The notes: generated from the letters alone by a model not told the origin. A stretch of 64,000 bases of DNA from Dactylellina haptotyla (GCA_031310005.1 CM062387.1:1178001-1242000), one strand, 5' to 3'. Positions 1 to 11,960 are shown, numbered from the stretch's first letter. Made by a program: numbers and translations.

Positions 1-996
1 CGGTGAAGTGCCTTAGCCAGATTTCAATGTATACAGTTCATCTCCTGGGCATTAGATTGTTTTATTCCGCATAATATATGCCTCTCTTCCCACACTCCCG
101 GTTATAGCTATTTTTCACAAAACCATGGGGATTCTTTATCCTAGTATCATGGTCCTCCTGTAGAATTGCCTTTTATTTATATATTTATTATTCCTCGTCA
201 AGCTTGTTGTTTTATTTTCTTTGTTGTTTTGGATTTGTCTTTGAGCATTCTGGCCATCCTGCCTTCTGTTTATTTCTCCGGCTCGTTTTCCAATCCTTTA
301 AAACTGCTCTCTCCCCTTTCCCTTATCTCCCTGTATATCTAGTGAATAGTGTGCCCTAGGGCCCTACTGTGAAATATAATGACATAATAGATGCTAGGGA
401 GGAGAAGATAAAATGTAAATACTAAAGCTATGTAAATAAGCATCGCGAAAGACGTAGGTCGTAGCCCGGGTGCAACTTTCCAGATGAAGCTCAGTTCGAG
501 CCCTTATGCACAAAACAGGGTTGATAGTCACAGATTGGGTTTAGCTCCCCTTGAGCCCACATAAGCTGAGCAGGGTGCACTCGGGGTTTTGCTTGGCTGA
601 GTTCTTGGGCGTAATTGGGAACCCCAGGAATACCAGCAGATGTGTTCAGATTCGTCTCTGCTCCCTCAAAACCGCGGACAACCTGGGGCCGTTGCCCTCT
701 GTATCACTTCTATCCACTCCCATGCTCAAACATATATCACTGTAATTCACCTCCCTTACGCATGAACACACAACTCTCAATTTAGTCTGTTCTACTTGGT
801 TTTAACTTCGTGAGAGCATACAGCGGAAGTCCGGAATAGATCAATTCCCCTTTTTCATGGTGTCGTGTGTTCCGTGTTGAAGCAAGGAGCTTGGAAAGCG
901 AATACGTACACATCTAAGATCATCATCTCCTTTCTCGAGTTTCCTTTGCGCTTCCAACCAACGACGCACTTCGCACGGACACCCCATCCATTCACA
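1..996. other. Intergenic, upstream of KEX1
   Basis: This stretch is AT-rich with T-rich tracts and no reading frame I can support. The 64-codon frame at 551-745 resembles no family I know. The last 150 bases before 997 are probably the promoter and 5' leader of KEX1. Confidence 0.5.
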
Positions 997-2977
997 ATGC
1001 CTTTGGCTTTCTATCGAAGTATGATGCTCAGGATAGGCAGCATCATGCTGTTACTATCTCCATTGTCAGTTTCTGCAGCAGAGAAAAATGCGAAGGATTA
1101 CTACATACACTCCTTGCCCGGTGAACCAGCCGATACCACCTTCAAGATGCATTCTGGGTAAGCCCCAAATACTGCCTTTTAACCCCCTTTGATGCTAATT
1201 GGGCGCTTTGTATCTTGAAGGCATATAGAAGTCGATGCCGCCACGAATGGAAACTTGTTTTTCTGGCATGTTACGAATAGACATATAGATGCTCGGCAGC
1301 GGACGGTTATCTGGCTCAACGGGGGTCCCGGATGTTCATCAATGGATGGCGCCTTGATGGAAGTTGGACCATACAGAGTGAAGGATGGAAAACTGTCGTA
1401 TAACGAGGGTAGCTGGCACGAATTCGCAAACCTCCTTTTCGTCGATAATCCCGTCGGAACCGGTTTTAGCTACGTTAACGGAAACGGCTATTTGCATGAG
1501 CTCCCAGAGATGGCAAGGCATTTTGTTACTTTCTTGGAGAATTTCTTCGAGATTTTCCCGGAGTACGAAAAGGACGAGGTGAGTGGGCTTCGTAGTTCTC
1601 AATACTCGGATCCAAGTCTGACACAGTAACCTCCTGGTGTAGATTTGGATGGCTGGAGAGTCTTACGCTGGCCAACATATTCCATATATAGCGAAAGCTA
1701 TCACTGAAAGGAACAGAGTTAAACCTCAGAAATGGAATCTCGCTGGGTTACTTATCGGAAATGGCTGGATCGACCCTAAATCACAGTACCCAGCCTATCT
1801 CGAATACGCATACGAGGCCGGGCTCGTCAAACGCAACTCCGAAGTTGCAAAAAGACTCGACGCCCAGCAAGCTACCTGTCTCGCCCATTTACAGCAATTC
1901 GGCAACCAGATAGAGGATTCTTCTTGCGAAGAGATCCTACAACTTATCCTGAGGCTATCTTTAGACGAAGAGAAGGAAGGGCGCAAACAATGCTACAATA
2001 TGTATGATGTGAGGCTTACAGAAGATTATCCCTCCTGCGGCATGGCGTGGCCTCCTGATCTCAAACACGTAACGCCATACTTGCGCCAACCAGACGTCGT
2101 CAAAGCTCTTCATGTGAACCCCGATAAGATTACCGGCTGGGAGGAATGTTCAGGGGCAGTGAGCGGCTCATTCCGTGCGAGGAACTCGAAATCGTCAATC
2201 GAGATTCTGCCAGATCTCTTGAAGGATATGAAAATCATGCTCTTCAGCGGCGAGAAAGATTTGATCTGTAATCACATCGGCACAGAGAGGCTGATCAAGA
2301 ATATGACTTGGAATGGTGCTACTGGTTTTGAGACCAGTCCAGGAGTTTGGGCACCTCGTTCGGAGTGGGTCTATGAAGGCAGCCCGGCCGGCTACTACCA
2401 GACAGCACGGAACCTAACATACGTGCTTGTTTACAACTCATCTCACATGGTACCCTTCGACGTGCCCTTGCAGTCTCTCGATATGCTCGATCGCTTTGTT
2501 GGTGTTAGCAAAGAAGGGCTCGGGCATATTCCTATGAAACCTAGTGGGAAACAAAGTACCAATGCAGGATCGGGATCTATTCCTGCGAATGCTACTCTTA
2601 CAGATGAAGAAGAAAAGGCCGAGCAAGAAAAACTCGAAAAAGAACGTTGGAAAGCCTACTACCGGTCTGGTGAGATTGTACTTGTCATAGTGGTAATTGC
2701 TGCTGGAATCTGGGGGTACTGGGTCTGGAAACAGAGGAGAGGCATGACGGACGACCATGCAAATGGCATCGCTTATACTGGCCTAAGCCAGGGCAAACGA
2801 TCGCGTAGAACTAATGATCCTGAGGACGTCGATTTCGAAGAAAGCGAACTTGATGATCTTCACGTCACGTCGCCCGTCTTTGATCGAGAGGCTACGGGTG
2901 AAGGAAGATATAGTATTGGAGGTGATTCGGATGAAAGCGACGGCGAGCTGCCCAAACGGTTTGAAAAGAGATCATGA
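997..2977 (+). CDS. KEX1: Pheromone-processing carboxypeptidase Kex1 (serine carboxypeptidase, S10)
   Basis: Removes C-terminal Lys/Arg from peptides after Kex2 cleavage in the late Golgi. The exons are 997-1157, 1221-1578 and 1643-2977, giving 617 residues, the usual length for the family. Residues 1-27 form a signal peptide, and the serine-protease core follows with its [10 protein letters not shown] motif. The catalytic triad is visible: Ser180 in GESYAGQ, Asp379 in FSGEKDL and His441 in [10 protein letters not shown] charged stalk is followed by one membrane helix at about 518-536 and an acidic cytoplasmic tail, the standard Kex1 layout. The start at 997 gives the hydrophobic signal directly; an in-frame upstream start at 865 would bury it. 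Both introns fit GT-AG and restore conserved sequence (HIEVD, DEIWMAGES). It converges on MED18. Confidence 0.96.
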
Positions 2978-3488
2978 TTTTATTTTTATTTTTATTTTTA
3001 TTTTTTGGGCGGGAGTTTGTAAGCTTGAGGAAAGAGTGAGGAATGAATTAAGGAACGAAACTCGGGTGATTGCGACTATCTATTCGAGCACCATTTATTT
3101 TTCTCATTAGTTTCATATTTCGTTTCTCAGTTCGAGGTTTTCTGTTTTGAACTTTACCTCTGGGCGTTTAGTGGATTGCTGTTGATTTGCAGGACGAAAA
3201 CAAAGCAAAAACCATCTTAGGTATATACTCATTCTGATACTCCCGCGGCATCATATGACTTGTTTACCCTTTGTTCAGCGTTGTTACTCTATCTCCAATT
3301 CTGCCGCCGTCCATATTTAAGGGTATTACTAACTTAAGATTTTTAAATTCTTATTTCTAGCTGTATATAAACTTTTACTCAAAACACTTTCCCTTGATTT
3401 TTAAGATAGCTACTGCTTGCGAGAATGTTTCTAATTATAAAATAAATTGCATCGATCCCTGTTTCCATAAAATATAGTACATTTCCCT
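2978..3488. other. Convergent intergenic region KEX1/MED18
   Basis: It begins with a (TTTTTA) run directly after the KEX1 stop (about 2977-3006) and is otherwise AT-rich. It probably holds both 3' UTRs. I see no gene. Confidence 0.5.
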
Positions 3489-4409
3489 TCATCTAACTCT
3501 AGTATCCAAGCTCAAGCGATCACCGGGTTCCAGGTCCACGACACCCCGGAGTTCATTCCGGAGAATCTTCAACTCTTCAACACCTTTGTTCATAGTTTCT
3601 TGTTCATTAGCACTGAACACTTTAATTGACGCCTGTAGTATATATGCGTCAACAGGGTCAAGAGGGCAGCAAGAGTCCATTGGGAAAGGGGAGAACGGTT
3701 TTGACGGGAGGAGCGTTCTCGTTAACGTAATATAGATATTATGATAAACAACGTATGACCCAGAGAGAATGAATTCGGAAACCAACCTAGTACCAGTAAA
3801 TCCTATAAATATTTCGCTATGGTTTGCAGCATTCGGTTCGAGAGACGGGTCTTACATGTAACCCAAACTATCCACAAAAGCCAAGGCATCGCCGTCTTGG
3901 ACTGTCGCCTGGTGCATCATCCGCGATGTCACAGGTCGTTTCCCATTTACCTCTGGGAGGTCTGAGAACCGCATGGTCCACTTCTGCTTCCTGGCATCAT
4001 ATGAATCAACCGCGTCTGCCTCAATACTACCCCGTACCTCGTGTTCAGAAGGGGCAGCATCCATAAAGTTCGGTACAGGATCTACCTCCATTTGATCGCT
4101 TTCTTTACGGCTTGCTCCTGTTGAACTCGCTCCTGTTGAAATGCTTTCCGCATTCTGACCACCCCCTTTGGAAATCTCAGTGGTCAGCTTGAGATAGTAA
4201 AAATCGCCGACTCCAGCCGTGTTCGCGGGACCTGCATTTCCGTTATTTCCTGCGTTCCCTCCAATAGATTGCCTATTTCGCCTGGGCTTATAAATAAGGT
4301 GATGCTCAAGTAGCCCAACACTGGGCATGCCAGTCACTGTTGTTAAGGCGCGTTTGACATGGCCTACCCGCGACGCTGGGACGTGAGCGAAAAGTGTAAG
4401 CTCGTGCAT
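3489..4409 (-). CDS. MED18: Mediator of RNA polymerase II transcription subunit 18
   Basis: Head-module subunit of Mediator (Srb5 in yeast), pairing with Med20 in the nucleus. There are two exons: 4409 down to 3856, and 3786 down to 3489. They are joined by an 69-bp GT-AG intron and encode 283 residues. The N-terminus MHELTLFAHVPASR is the recognisable Med18 opening, followed by the LLEHHLIYKPRR strand. The central part has a low-complexity Asn/Gly/Ser insertion typical of filamentous fungi. After the junction the chain continues EFILSGSYVVYHNIYI, matching the C-terminal beta-barrel. The first exon read alone stops just inside the intron, which supports the splice. Transcribed toward KEX1. 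Confidence 0.9.
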
Positions 4410-5133
4410 ATGTTTAATACAGACTCAGTATAAGATCGGAAGTTTATCGAGATGCGACAGATGAGAGGCGGAACTGCCAGACCGACGTTAGGATATTGGT
4501 TGCACACAATCGCGGTGGGGAACCTTCACCAGCGAGCTCGAGTCGTAAATTTGGTCAACATCTTAACTAGAAACAACAACAAGTCAGGAAAATTACGCAC
4601 CGAGACAGCCGCCAAATTCCGTTTAACTAATGCCTTTTTGGGGGGTTGTTATATATTCTACGGATATTACGCATTGTAGAGAGTTTACCGTATTATCAAT
4701 ACTACATAAAGCGTCTATCCGCACACATGTCTCTATAACGTGTTATATAAGCAACGTCTCTGTGCTACACCAATTTTGATTCGCAACAGCAAGTGTTTAT
4801 AAACACCAAAGGTATCGTAACAAAGCCGACAGATAAATAGAACTGAAGTAATAAAATTTGATTAGATGACACGATCGGGATATCTGCCTGTCTCGTCAGA
4901 ATGCCGATTCTTACTCGAAAGCTACGACAGAAACCGTATGCTTTAGAAACCCTAGTATAGATCTCCCAAAGGAGAGATATCAGATGCAAGCATAAAAGAA
5001 ATTCCCCAAATGCGAGTGCAATATATTTTGGAAGCCCAATGGTACTACTCCCAAGGGACTAGTGCCGATATGACAATATTAACAGTATTTCCTTCAGCTA
5101 TTTTCCATCACAGAGATCAGGATCGTTTAGCAA
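4410..5133. other. Intergenic, upstream of MED18
   Basis: AT-rich, with only short frames (75 codons at 4452, 74 at 4765 reverse). Neither has recognisable family sequence or coding bias. The 3' part may be the trailer of the weak candidate gene at 5134-5517. Confidence 0.4.
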
Positions 5134-5517
5134 TCATTGACAACGAGGAAGGATATTGGGCGCAGCACTCAGAGAAATTAGAATACAAATGGAATGAACT
5201 ATCCTGGGCCTTCTGGATAACCCGAGCCCTTCCTTGAAACGTGAGGAGGTTAGTTCTAGCACGTGAGTCAAGTTGAAAAGGATCCGATGCTCAGGTTTGG
5301 GTTCCAACAAAAGAGCGAGACATTCTGGGTCGCAAGAAACCCCTGAGTAAGAAGCGAATGGTGCATATTCCTTTCCGTAGAAATACAAGAGGGCGGATAT
5401 GAAGATAAATAGGGTACAAGATAAAACGAGAGTGGTTGCTGATAGGAGCGCCAGTGGAGGATGAATGACGGGGACATACGAACATACGCGATAAGCTTGC
5501 GGTTCAAGCTTAGCCAT
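5134..5517 (-). CDS. Hypothetical small membrane protein (weak)
   Basis: An ATG-started frame of 127 codons. It opens MAKLEPQAYRVCSYV and carries one strong hydrophobic segment (about residues 18-46), then a soluble tail. I do not recognise the family. An intron is also possible: GTATGT follows codon 10 and a TATCAG acceptor lies about 50 bases on, which would keep MAKLEPQAYR but change the rest. The ATG is preceded by a region including a 13-G run. It lies head-to-tail after the endosulfine gene on the same strand. It could be a real short gene or a chance frame. Confidence 0.25.
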   Translation of the reverse strand: MAKLEPQAYRVCSYVPVIHPPLALLSATTLVLSCTLFIFISALLYFYGKEYAPFASYSGVSCDPECLALLLEPKPEHRILFNLTHVLELTSSRFKEGLGLSRRPRIVHSICILISLSAAPNILPRCQ

Positions 5518-5612
5518 TTGTCTAAATATCAGTGTAAATCGGGCGGTTCTGATTGGTTATCACAGCATGTATGCAACCATTGATATCTTCATTGTTTATC
5601 GAAATAAAAATT

Positions 5613-5625
5613 GGGGGGGGGGGGG
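5613..5625. repeat. Poly-G tract (13 G)
   Basis: A homopolymer of 13 G lies just downstream of the endosulfine stop. Its length may be unreliable in the assembly. Confidence 0.85.
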
Positions 5626-5680
5626 TATTAGCCAATTCCGACATTACAATCCGTAAAATGCAGTATCCACGACAAAACCA

Positions 5681-6319
5681 CTAGCTCTGAGATCGCCACC
5701 TCATTGGGACTTTGTTCTCTTCTTCTTTCGGTTCGGGGACGGTGGGTTCACTGTCCTCCCCGGATTCTTGAACTGCGACCTCGCTTTCGGGCTCGGGGCT
5801 TGTTGACTTCTTCAGAAGGCCTTCTTTGACAGGTGCACCGGGGCTCCCGCTGCTCATAGAACCGGATGGCGTACCCGTAGCTGAACCGGTCGAATTATGG
5901 GAATGAGGTATGTTTTCAGGCAGGGGGTGTTTTGAACCGATTTGCGTAACGCCTACATCAGATGCTTTGCCGGCTTTTGAGAGAGCGTAATCCCCCGAAT
6001 CGAAATATTTTCGCTCCTAATTGGGGTGGTCAGGCGACAGGATTTTGATGCAGGATCTTATTGATAATTGGTGGGATTACCTTGAGTTTGTTGCTCAGAA
6101 TGTCTTTCTTAGAAGGTAGCTTGCCATAGAGGCGAAATAATTTCTGCTCTTCTTCCGAAAGAGACTATACATCATAAGTTAGTGGTAAATTATTTCATTA
6201 GCGGATGCCTTGCGACTGCTGGGGGCAATAAGATTGCGATGGATGGGTCCTCTGGTGAAGGTGCATGGTAGGGGAAGAAGTACGCTGATATCGATTTTAT
6301 TCCTTTGAGCGGGGAGCAT
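5681..6319 (-). CDS. IGO1: Endosulfine (Igo1/ARPP-19 family PP2A-B55 inhibitor)
   Basis: A small protein that, when phosphorylated by Greatwall/Rim15 kinase, inhibits PP2A-B55 in nutrient and cell-cycle control. The three exons are each too short to stand out: 6319-6284 (12 codons, MLPAQRNKIDIS), 6164-6081 (28 codons) and 6016-5681. All junctions are phase 0 with GT-AG introns of 119 and 64 bp. The product is 151 residues. The hallmark motif FDSGDY is at 45-50, so Ser47 is the expected phosphosite. It is preceded by KLPSKKDILSNKLKERKY, as in family members. The C-terminal tail is Pro/Glu/Ser-rich and probably disordered. What I see is the motif and the frame; the kinase/phosphatase role is known for the family. 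Confidence 0.92.
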
Positions 6320-6951
6320 TGGATCGGATTCTGGATCGTGCTGTCGTGTTTGGAACTTGAAGCCTGAAGCCTAGCAAAGCGGCGGGGTAGTTGGGGAATT
6401 GTGAGAGTGGGGAGAAAGATTGACGTAGAAGGAAACCGGCCAAGCCAAGCAGATTTAGTTAAAGCTCGGTTCCGGAGGAGAAGGGAGATAATCAAAGACG
6501 GCCCGCGGGGGAATCAAATCACACGTAGAAATAATCAATTAGATACAACAGGCACCAGATACTTCAGGTGGCGTTTCGGAGGGGCAAAGGAGCAGGTTTA
6601 GGCACACGGCAAGAGGGGAATTCTCCGAAGGGCTAGTTATCGATGGCCCTGGCACGCGGTTGGAGGCAAGTAGGGGAGCATAAACACGTCGGATCTTGGA
6701 CAACGTTCACCCGCATCCCGGGCTGATGAAGGGCTAATGAAAAATGCGGAATGCATTGTAGTTCCTTTGGGGGGGCTTGACGTTGAAGTACACACATAAA
6801 TAACTCTTGCGGTTTCAATAACCAGTAACTCTTTAATCATTCCATCTGATCTCACGCTGTATTTTTTCCCTTCAATTCCTGCCTGGATATTCCCCGGTAT
6901 TGCTGAGCGCAGGGGCAAGGGGTATTACCCCTGCTACCCTTCACCCACCGT
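6320..6951. other. Intergenic between endosulfine and SPF45-like gene
   Basis: This is the promoter side of the endosulfine gene and the 3' flank of the splicing-factor gene. Short frames at 6401, 6633 and 6852 have no family signature. Confidence 0.45.
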
Positions 6952-8917
6952 CTAATTGAGAAACTCTTCTTCAAACTTCTCCGCATCGAAAAATCTTGCT
7001 TCGATGACATTTCCATTAAACATACGCCCTTCCAGAGCATTTACAGCCTAAGAAAAACACAAAATTATGAGCCCACAAATTAGCCATTCAATAATCTTAA
7101 GCTAGGTTTAGGGGGGGTATTACGCTTACTCTAAGGGCTGAAAGTTGGCTTGTAAACTGAACGAAAACCTTTGAAGATGTATTATCAAGTTGCTTGTGAA
7201 TAATATGCACCCTCTCTATACGGCCGTACTATAAACCGTAAGCAAATTTCCGCACCTACGGGGGAATCGGCATGCTAAAGTTACCTTTTCAGAGCACTCG
7301 TCTCCGATTTCTTGCATTAAAACTGCAAGGTCTTCGCTTTCAAGCCCGTCAACCATTTTATGTAAAACAACTACCTCACTCATTTTACCGAACTTTCCAG
7401 TCTCCTCTCCGTCTCGTCTCTTATTTTTGTCCAAGATTTTCCCGACGCCTTTGCTGTCTTTGCCTTTGGTGGCCCTAACCTGCAAAGCGTGCACCATCCC
7501 AGACGAATTTGCACCCAGGCCTGTACCTTTCGTCCAACCGTACTTTGACATCAACCTTTCCGCAAACCCTTTCTGCCCAGGCCGAACGGACCTGCCGCCG
7601 TCAAGATCGGCCGGAGGATCTGTATCATTACTTTCTACTTCCACCTCATCGTCGGCGCTTTCCGAAGCAATGTCCGGGGGAGCCGGGGGTAAGCTGTAAA
7701 TAATTGGTGCGCGTGATATAGTAGGATTTTCGTTAATGGTTGGAGGCTTTGAAATGCCATCTCCTGCCATCTCCGGCGGGTCTTGGGTATTGTTCGGTCT
7801 ATACTGCACAATTGGTGATGTATGTGATTGAACGTCCGCTCGAGAATACGAAGCAGCGCCAGATTTTTCTGTCGCTTTTTCGGTTAATCTTGCTCTCAAC
7901 GTCCAAATTTCATCTCCTGTTTCTGCCTCAAACAACGGGTCCGGTTTGATTTGTGGTTCCTGGGTAATCGCCTGGTTGAGGTTCGGAGGTGGTGCGAAAC
8001 CTAGTATTGAATTTTATTAGAAAAGCTGTTCAGAAGGCTCAATGCGATAGGTTTGTACTTTTCCCCAAAAATGATGGTCTCTCGTCGTCCTCGGAGTAGT
8101 CTGAACTAAATGCGCGCCGCCTTCCGTAAAGTCTATCGCGCCACTCTCGGATCTCGTGGTCCTTTTCTTCGCTTTCCTTATATTCTTCGTATAGGTTCGG
8201 CCGCGATGGGTCGTATATATCGTCCCAACCCTGGGTTGTCTTTTCGAACTCTTTGTCCTTGTTCTTCTTTCTACGTTTCCTGCCACCTCGTTGCCGCGCA
8301 ACCCCGCTGTAAAACCCGTTGACATCATCATCTTCATTTTTAGCCCAGTCTTCGAGGGTGGTTTTAACTACCGGTGCGCGGGTTGTAAGGGCGGTCGATT
8401 CCGCTTGGTCGTGAAAAGCCTCTGGTCTGAGCTGTTTGGTGAATGTGTTTGCTCCGACTCTTTTGACAGCCTTCTGCAGTGTCGGCTGGGGACGGCGTGG
8501 TACAGGTTGGAATCTTAGAGCTATAGTTTATAGGCCTCAAGATACGAGAAGAAAGAAAGGCAAAAGGTTTAGCCATTGATCGTTTTTGCTACGAGGAGTA
8601 TGAAAAGACCTGGAAGCAGGTTTAACCACTAAGAGTCTCGCGCGTTTTGCGGGAAACGCGAAGTGGCAGGGCCTGCGTAGTGAAATCAAAACGAACGGAT
8701 GTCATGTATGAGTACCAGTTGATGATAACTGCTTCTTCGCGGAAACAGGTTGATCGTGAACACCCGCCGTATCTTGAGCAGTTTGTGTGGCATCACCGGG
8801 TGGAAAGGGGATGGAGGTTTTCGAGAGAGTCGATGGTTGTTGGTCCTTTTTCACTGAATCTGGTTCCAGGAGGTCTGCGTAGAGAGATGTCATCCCTCTC
8901 CCGGTATTTGCAGCCAT
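6952..8917 (-). CDS. SPF45/RBM17-type splicing factor (G-patch plus UHM/RRM)
   Basis: Nuclear splicing factor that uses a U2AF-homology motif to bind ULM peptides at 3' splice sites. Five exons: 8917-8716, 8520-8059, 8000-7285, 7228-7130 and 7047-6952, giving 524 residues. The N-terminus has SLYADLLEPD and, across the first junction, LRFQPVPRRPQP, both typical of the family. A charged region with KGWDDIYDP-like sequence (here QGWDDIYDPSRPNLYEEY) follows. The G-patch is at about 363-405 (GFAERLMSKYGWTKGTGLG). The last three exons build the RRM-like fold: SKVFVQFTSQL, then EARFF, which carries the R-x-F loop that defines a UHM. The ATG at 8917 is chosen because the frame upstream has only a TTG. 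All junctions are phase-consistent. Confidence 0.93.
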
Positions 8918-9592
8918 GACTTCCAGCAAAATATCTGACTGAACTAAGCTGTCTCTGGGGGGGCGTATCGACGTAAAAACGAGGAGGAAGCTCTGCTCAA
9001 AGATGGCGTCCGTTGGGGGTAGACGAGGTTGTGTGCAATATGTGTTTTGCTTTTATTATTATTTTTAATCTTAATTTCATGTTTTTTCGGTTAAGCGGCT
9101 CGGTTGTTGTTCGAACAGACTTGGGTAATTTATAGCGTTATACTGTATGTGATCACTTCTGGTTTGATTTAGCTGTAGCAAGCTGCGAAACACCAGACAG
9201 TGCAATACTAACAAAGTATAAAATATAAACCATAAAATATAAATGTAAAATGGTAAAAATAACAGACTGACAAAAGGAACAGTCGATTGAGAACCTTTCC
9301 TTCACCAGATAGCGATGTACCTGTACATTAATTTATACATGCATGCACCGAAGAAACTATACAATAATATATAGGTATATATACACATATGCGTGAGGGT
9401 ATCTGACAACGCACACATAGAATATAATTTTGTAACAAATTGGGCTGTAGCGTACACCCGTTACCGCTTTGCGAAACCGGCCTTGATATTAAGGATTGTT
9501 GAATACATCGATGCTAGCAAAATAGGTGGGAGGCGCAAGAACGCGCAAATATAATTCACCGCCAACACTGAATCCACGTCTGGTTATCTATG
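8918..9592. other. Intergenic between SPF45-like gene and carrier gene
   Basis: Strongly AT-rich from about 9040 on, with TATA-like runs (9360-9400). It contains the promoter of the splicing factor and the 3' end of the carrier. No gene seen. Confidence 0.5.
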
Positions 9593-10850
9593 CTAAATAT
9601 TGTGCCCTTGTGACCTAGTGTCTACAAACACACCCATCTCTTTGACCATAAATTCATAAGTAAGAAGAGTCATAGCAGATGCAGGCACTGCTCGAACCAT
9701 ATTTGTGCCCATTCCTGCATAAAATGCCCTCCAGCCTTCCTCTCGATAAACCGTTTTCACCGCATGTATAACTCCTTGGTACCTTGGCACAAACGGTTTG
9801 CTAGCAGATTTCTTATCTCCGTTGACGCGACGTTGTGTCTGCATTCGAGTCCGGATAACTTCGTGCGGGTATGTTGCAGAGCTTGCACAAATTTTACTCA
9901 GGATACTGGACGCGAGTATTCCGGTCATGTTGTAAAATTCTCCTTTTTCGCTATTCCAGGCTTCAGATTCGCGGAACATCCTTTTGAACTCTTCGTAAAG
10001 CGGGAATTGTACGGCTACATGACTTAGGCCGAGTAAAGCCGGTGCTAGCCCCGAGTAGAACGCTCTGACGCCCTCGACTCTATACATTGTTCTCGCCGCA
10101 TCTAGGGTCGATTTATATTGCCAAGGCGCTTGGTGGGTGGTGGAGTTTTGCTGGGCTTGTGACATCAGTCGAGTCTTGATGACCCATATTGGGTTTGTGC
10201 ATACTGTTGAACATCCTCCTGCGACCATAGCTGAAATTATGTGACCAAACCAAGGGTTTCTGCTTTCTGTTAGGGCAAGGAAATGTTAGCTTGGAACAGA
10301 AATGCCTTAAGGTAACATAACTTCCAGCCTTGGGTGTACCTTCTGCTTTTAAGACTCTTTTTGCTTTCTCATACACAGTGAAATAAACCGCCCAAGTCGG
10401 GAGGTAGCCCAGTATTATCGGACCAAGGCCTCTATAAAATCCGATGACTCCATCCTCCCTCCATATTATCCTTGCTGTGCCAACCAAACCCTTGTAATTA
10501 GCGCTTGGGGTTGTATGAAGATTCGCAGCGCCTGCCGCTCGACCGCCAACAGCTCGCGGAACAGGTGCGAATCCTCCTTGTGCTTGTAACTTTGTCTTAA
10601 TCACATCAAGTGGACAGGTTACAATACCAGAAGCAAACCCGGCAGTTGCACCAGAGAATGCGTGGACGAATCCCGGAGTGAGGTGATAACTCGGAGGATC
10701 TTTGGGAAGAACAGGCGGGACACCCTTTTTCTGTTGGGTGCTCGAATGAGACCAATATTTCTCAGCATCAGGGAGTTCACCAGGGTGCTCGCGAGTCTGC
10801 GAGGTGCTCGGTTTTGAGAGAGAGAAATGACTGTCTGTCGAGCGTTCCAT
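9593..10850 (-). CDS. YIA6: Mitochondrial NAD+/nucleotide carrier (SLC25, Yia6/Ndt1-like)
   Basis: Inner-membrane carrier, probably importing NAD+ into mitochondria. Three tandem repeats each carry the SLC25 signature: CPLDVIKTKLQAQG, TNPIWVIKTRLMSQ and YPHEVIRTRMQTQ. The Trp in the second signature (PIW) is typical of the NAD/FAD/folate/pyrimidine subgroup, so the exact substrate is an inference. Two exons: the second is 10266-9593. The first starts at 10850 and ends at 10322 or 10340. Both donors (GTTATG and GTACAC) are phase 1 and give 400 or 394 residues, differing by six residues in the loop before SRNPWFGHI. The long hydrophilic N-terminus (about 60 residues) precedes the first repeat. 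Confidence 0.9.
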
Positions 10851-11805
10851 TCTAGCAGGTGCTGCCGCGCTTTTTGATATACAGCTAACTACGGGAAGTA
10901 AGAGAGAAGATGATGCCCGTTAGAATATCCAGTGGAAATCACCAGAACAGAGGACAGAGATGTGGCAATATCCCACTGTATCGGAGGCTGCTGGTACTAG
11001 TACGTTAACTAGAAGCCCTCCCCCAATCTCCGTAATCCAAATCGCTATAGCGGCTAAACAGCCTGTAGCGGGGGTGGGTTGATAGCGAAGAGCAACGGGA
11101 GATCAGGGTACAGTTGGAGTCGGGTGGTTTGATTCGGGAATCTCTGAATCGTATTGGGGCCCGCGGTACCTCTTTGTTTGGCCCTTGGGAGATATGATCG
11201 ATGTCAGGATAGGTTCGAGAGGTCCTTCGGCGCCGTCTTGTTTGCATCGCTTTATGCTACGGAATGATGTTGAATTTACAAAAAGGGCGGTAGTTGATAC
11301 TCTTTCCGAAGGTAGCTACAGGTCGCCTCTGAGGGAGACTCTAATAGCATCACTAAGCCGAAGGGGGGTTTCTATCAACGGTGTCGCAATGTACTGTCAG
11401 AATATGATAAAGTCGAGCATGCCAGAAGCTATCGGCGAGGCCAAATGCACCAGGTGGAGCGTGTGCCGCTGGTAGTGTTGGAAATCAAGTAAACGGGAGA
11501 TGCTCTGGAAGAGGTTCTGTGAATGGGGGATGTGTACGAGGTCGTGTGGGGTGGTGGCTCACCGGGTATGAGAGATACCGGCCGCAGAGTAGGAGGGAGT
11601 TAGTATGGGGATGGTTGATACACGACGACGACGGGATGTCTCGCACGACCAGTTACGATATCCTTATACTGCAAGTAGGGCGGCATTCAGGTTGCACCAA
11701 ACACGAAAGGAAGATAAAAATAAAAATATGGGACCAGCAATTCAAAATAGGGTGCGGTCCGGGCTAGCGGGAAAAAGGAACAGAGAACACAGCTTCACGA
11801 CATGC

Positions 11806-11845
11806 CGTCGTTGTCGTTGTTGTTGTCGTCGGCGTCGTTGTCGAC
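11806..11845. repeat. GTCGTT-type simple repeat
   Basis: Imperfect trinucleotide/hexanucleotide repeat of GTT and GTC units in the QCR7 upstream region. Confidence 0.7.
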
Positions 11846-11960
11846 CTAGCTATGGGTGCATAGAGATGTAGCGGGTCTGTCGGGGCGGTCCGGCTTCATC
11901 AGCGAGCCAGAAAAGCGGGTCGGCGCACAGGAAGGCAAACCCATCTTTTTGATTATGTCA

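Noticed and set aside
460-510. Possible tRNA T-arm (AGTTCGAGCC)
   Set aside because: The surrounding sequence does not fold into a cloverleaf with paired acceptor ends.
865-996. Longer KEX1 start at 865
   Set aside because: It would place 44 residues before the signal peptide; the ATG at 997 gives a normal secretory start.
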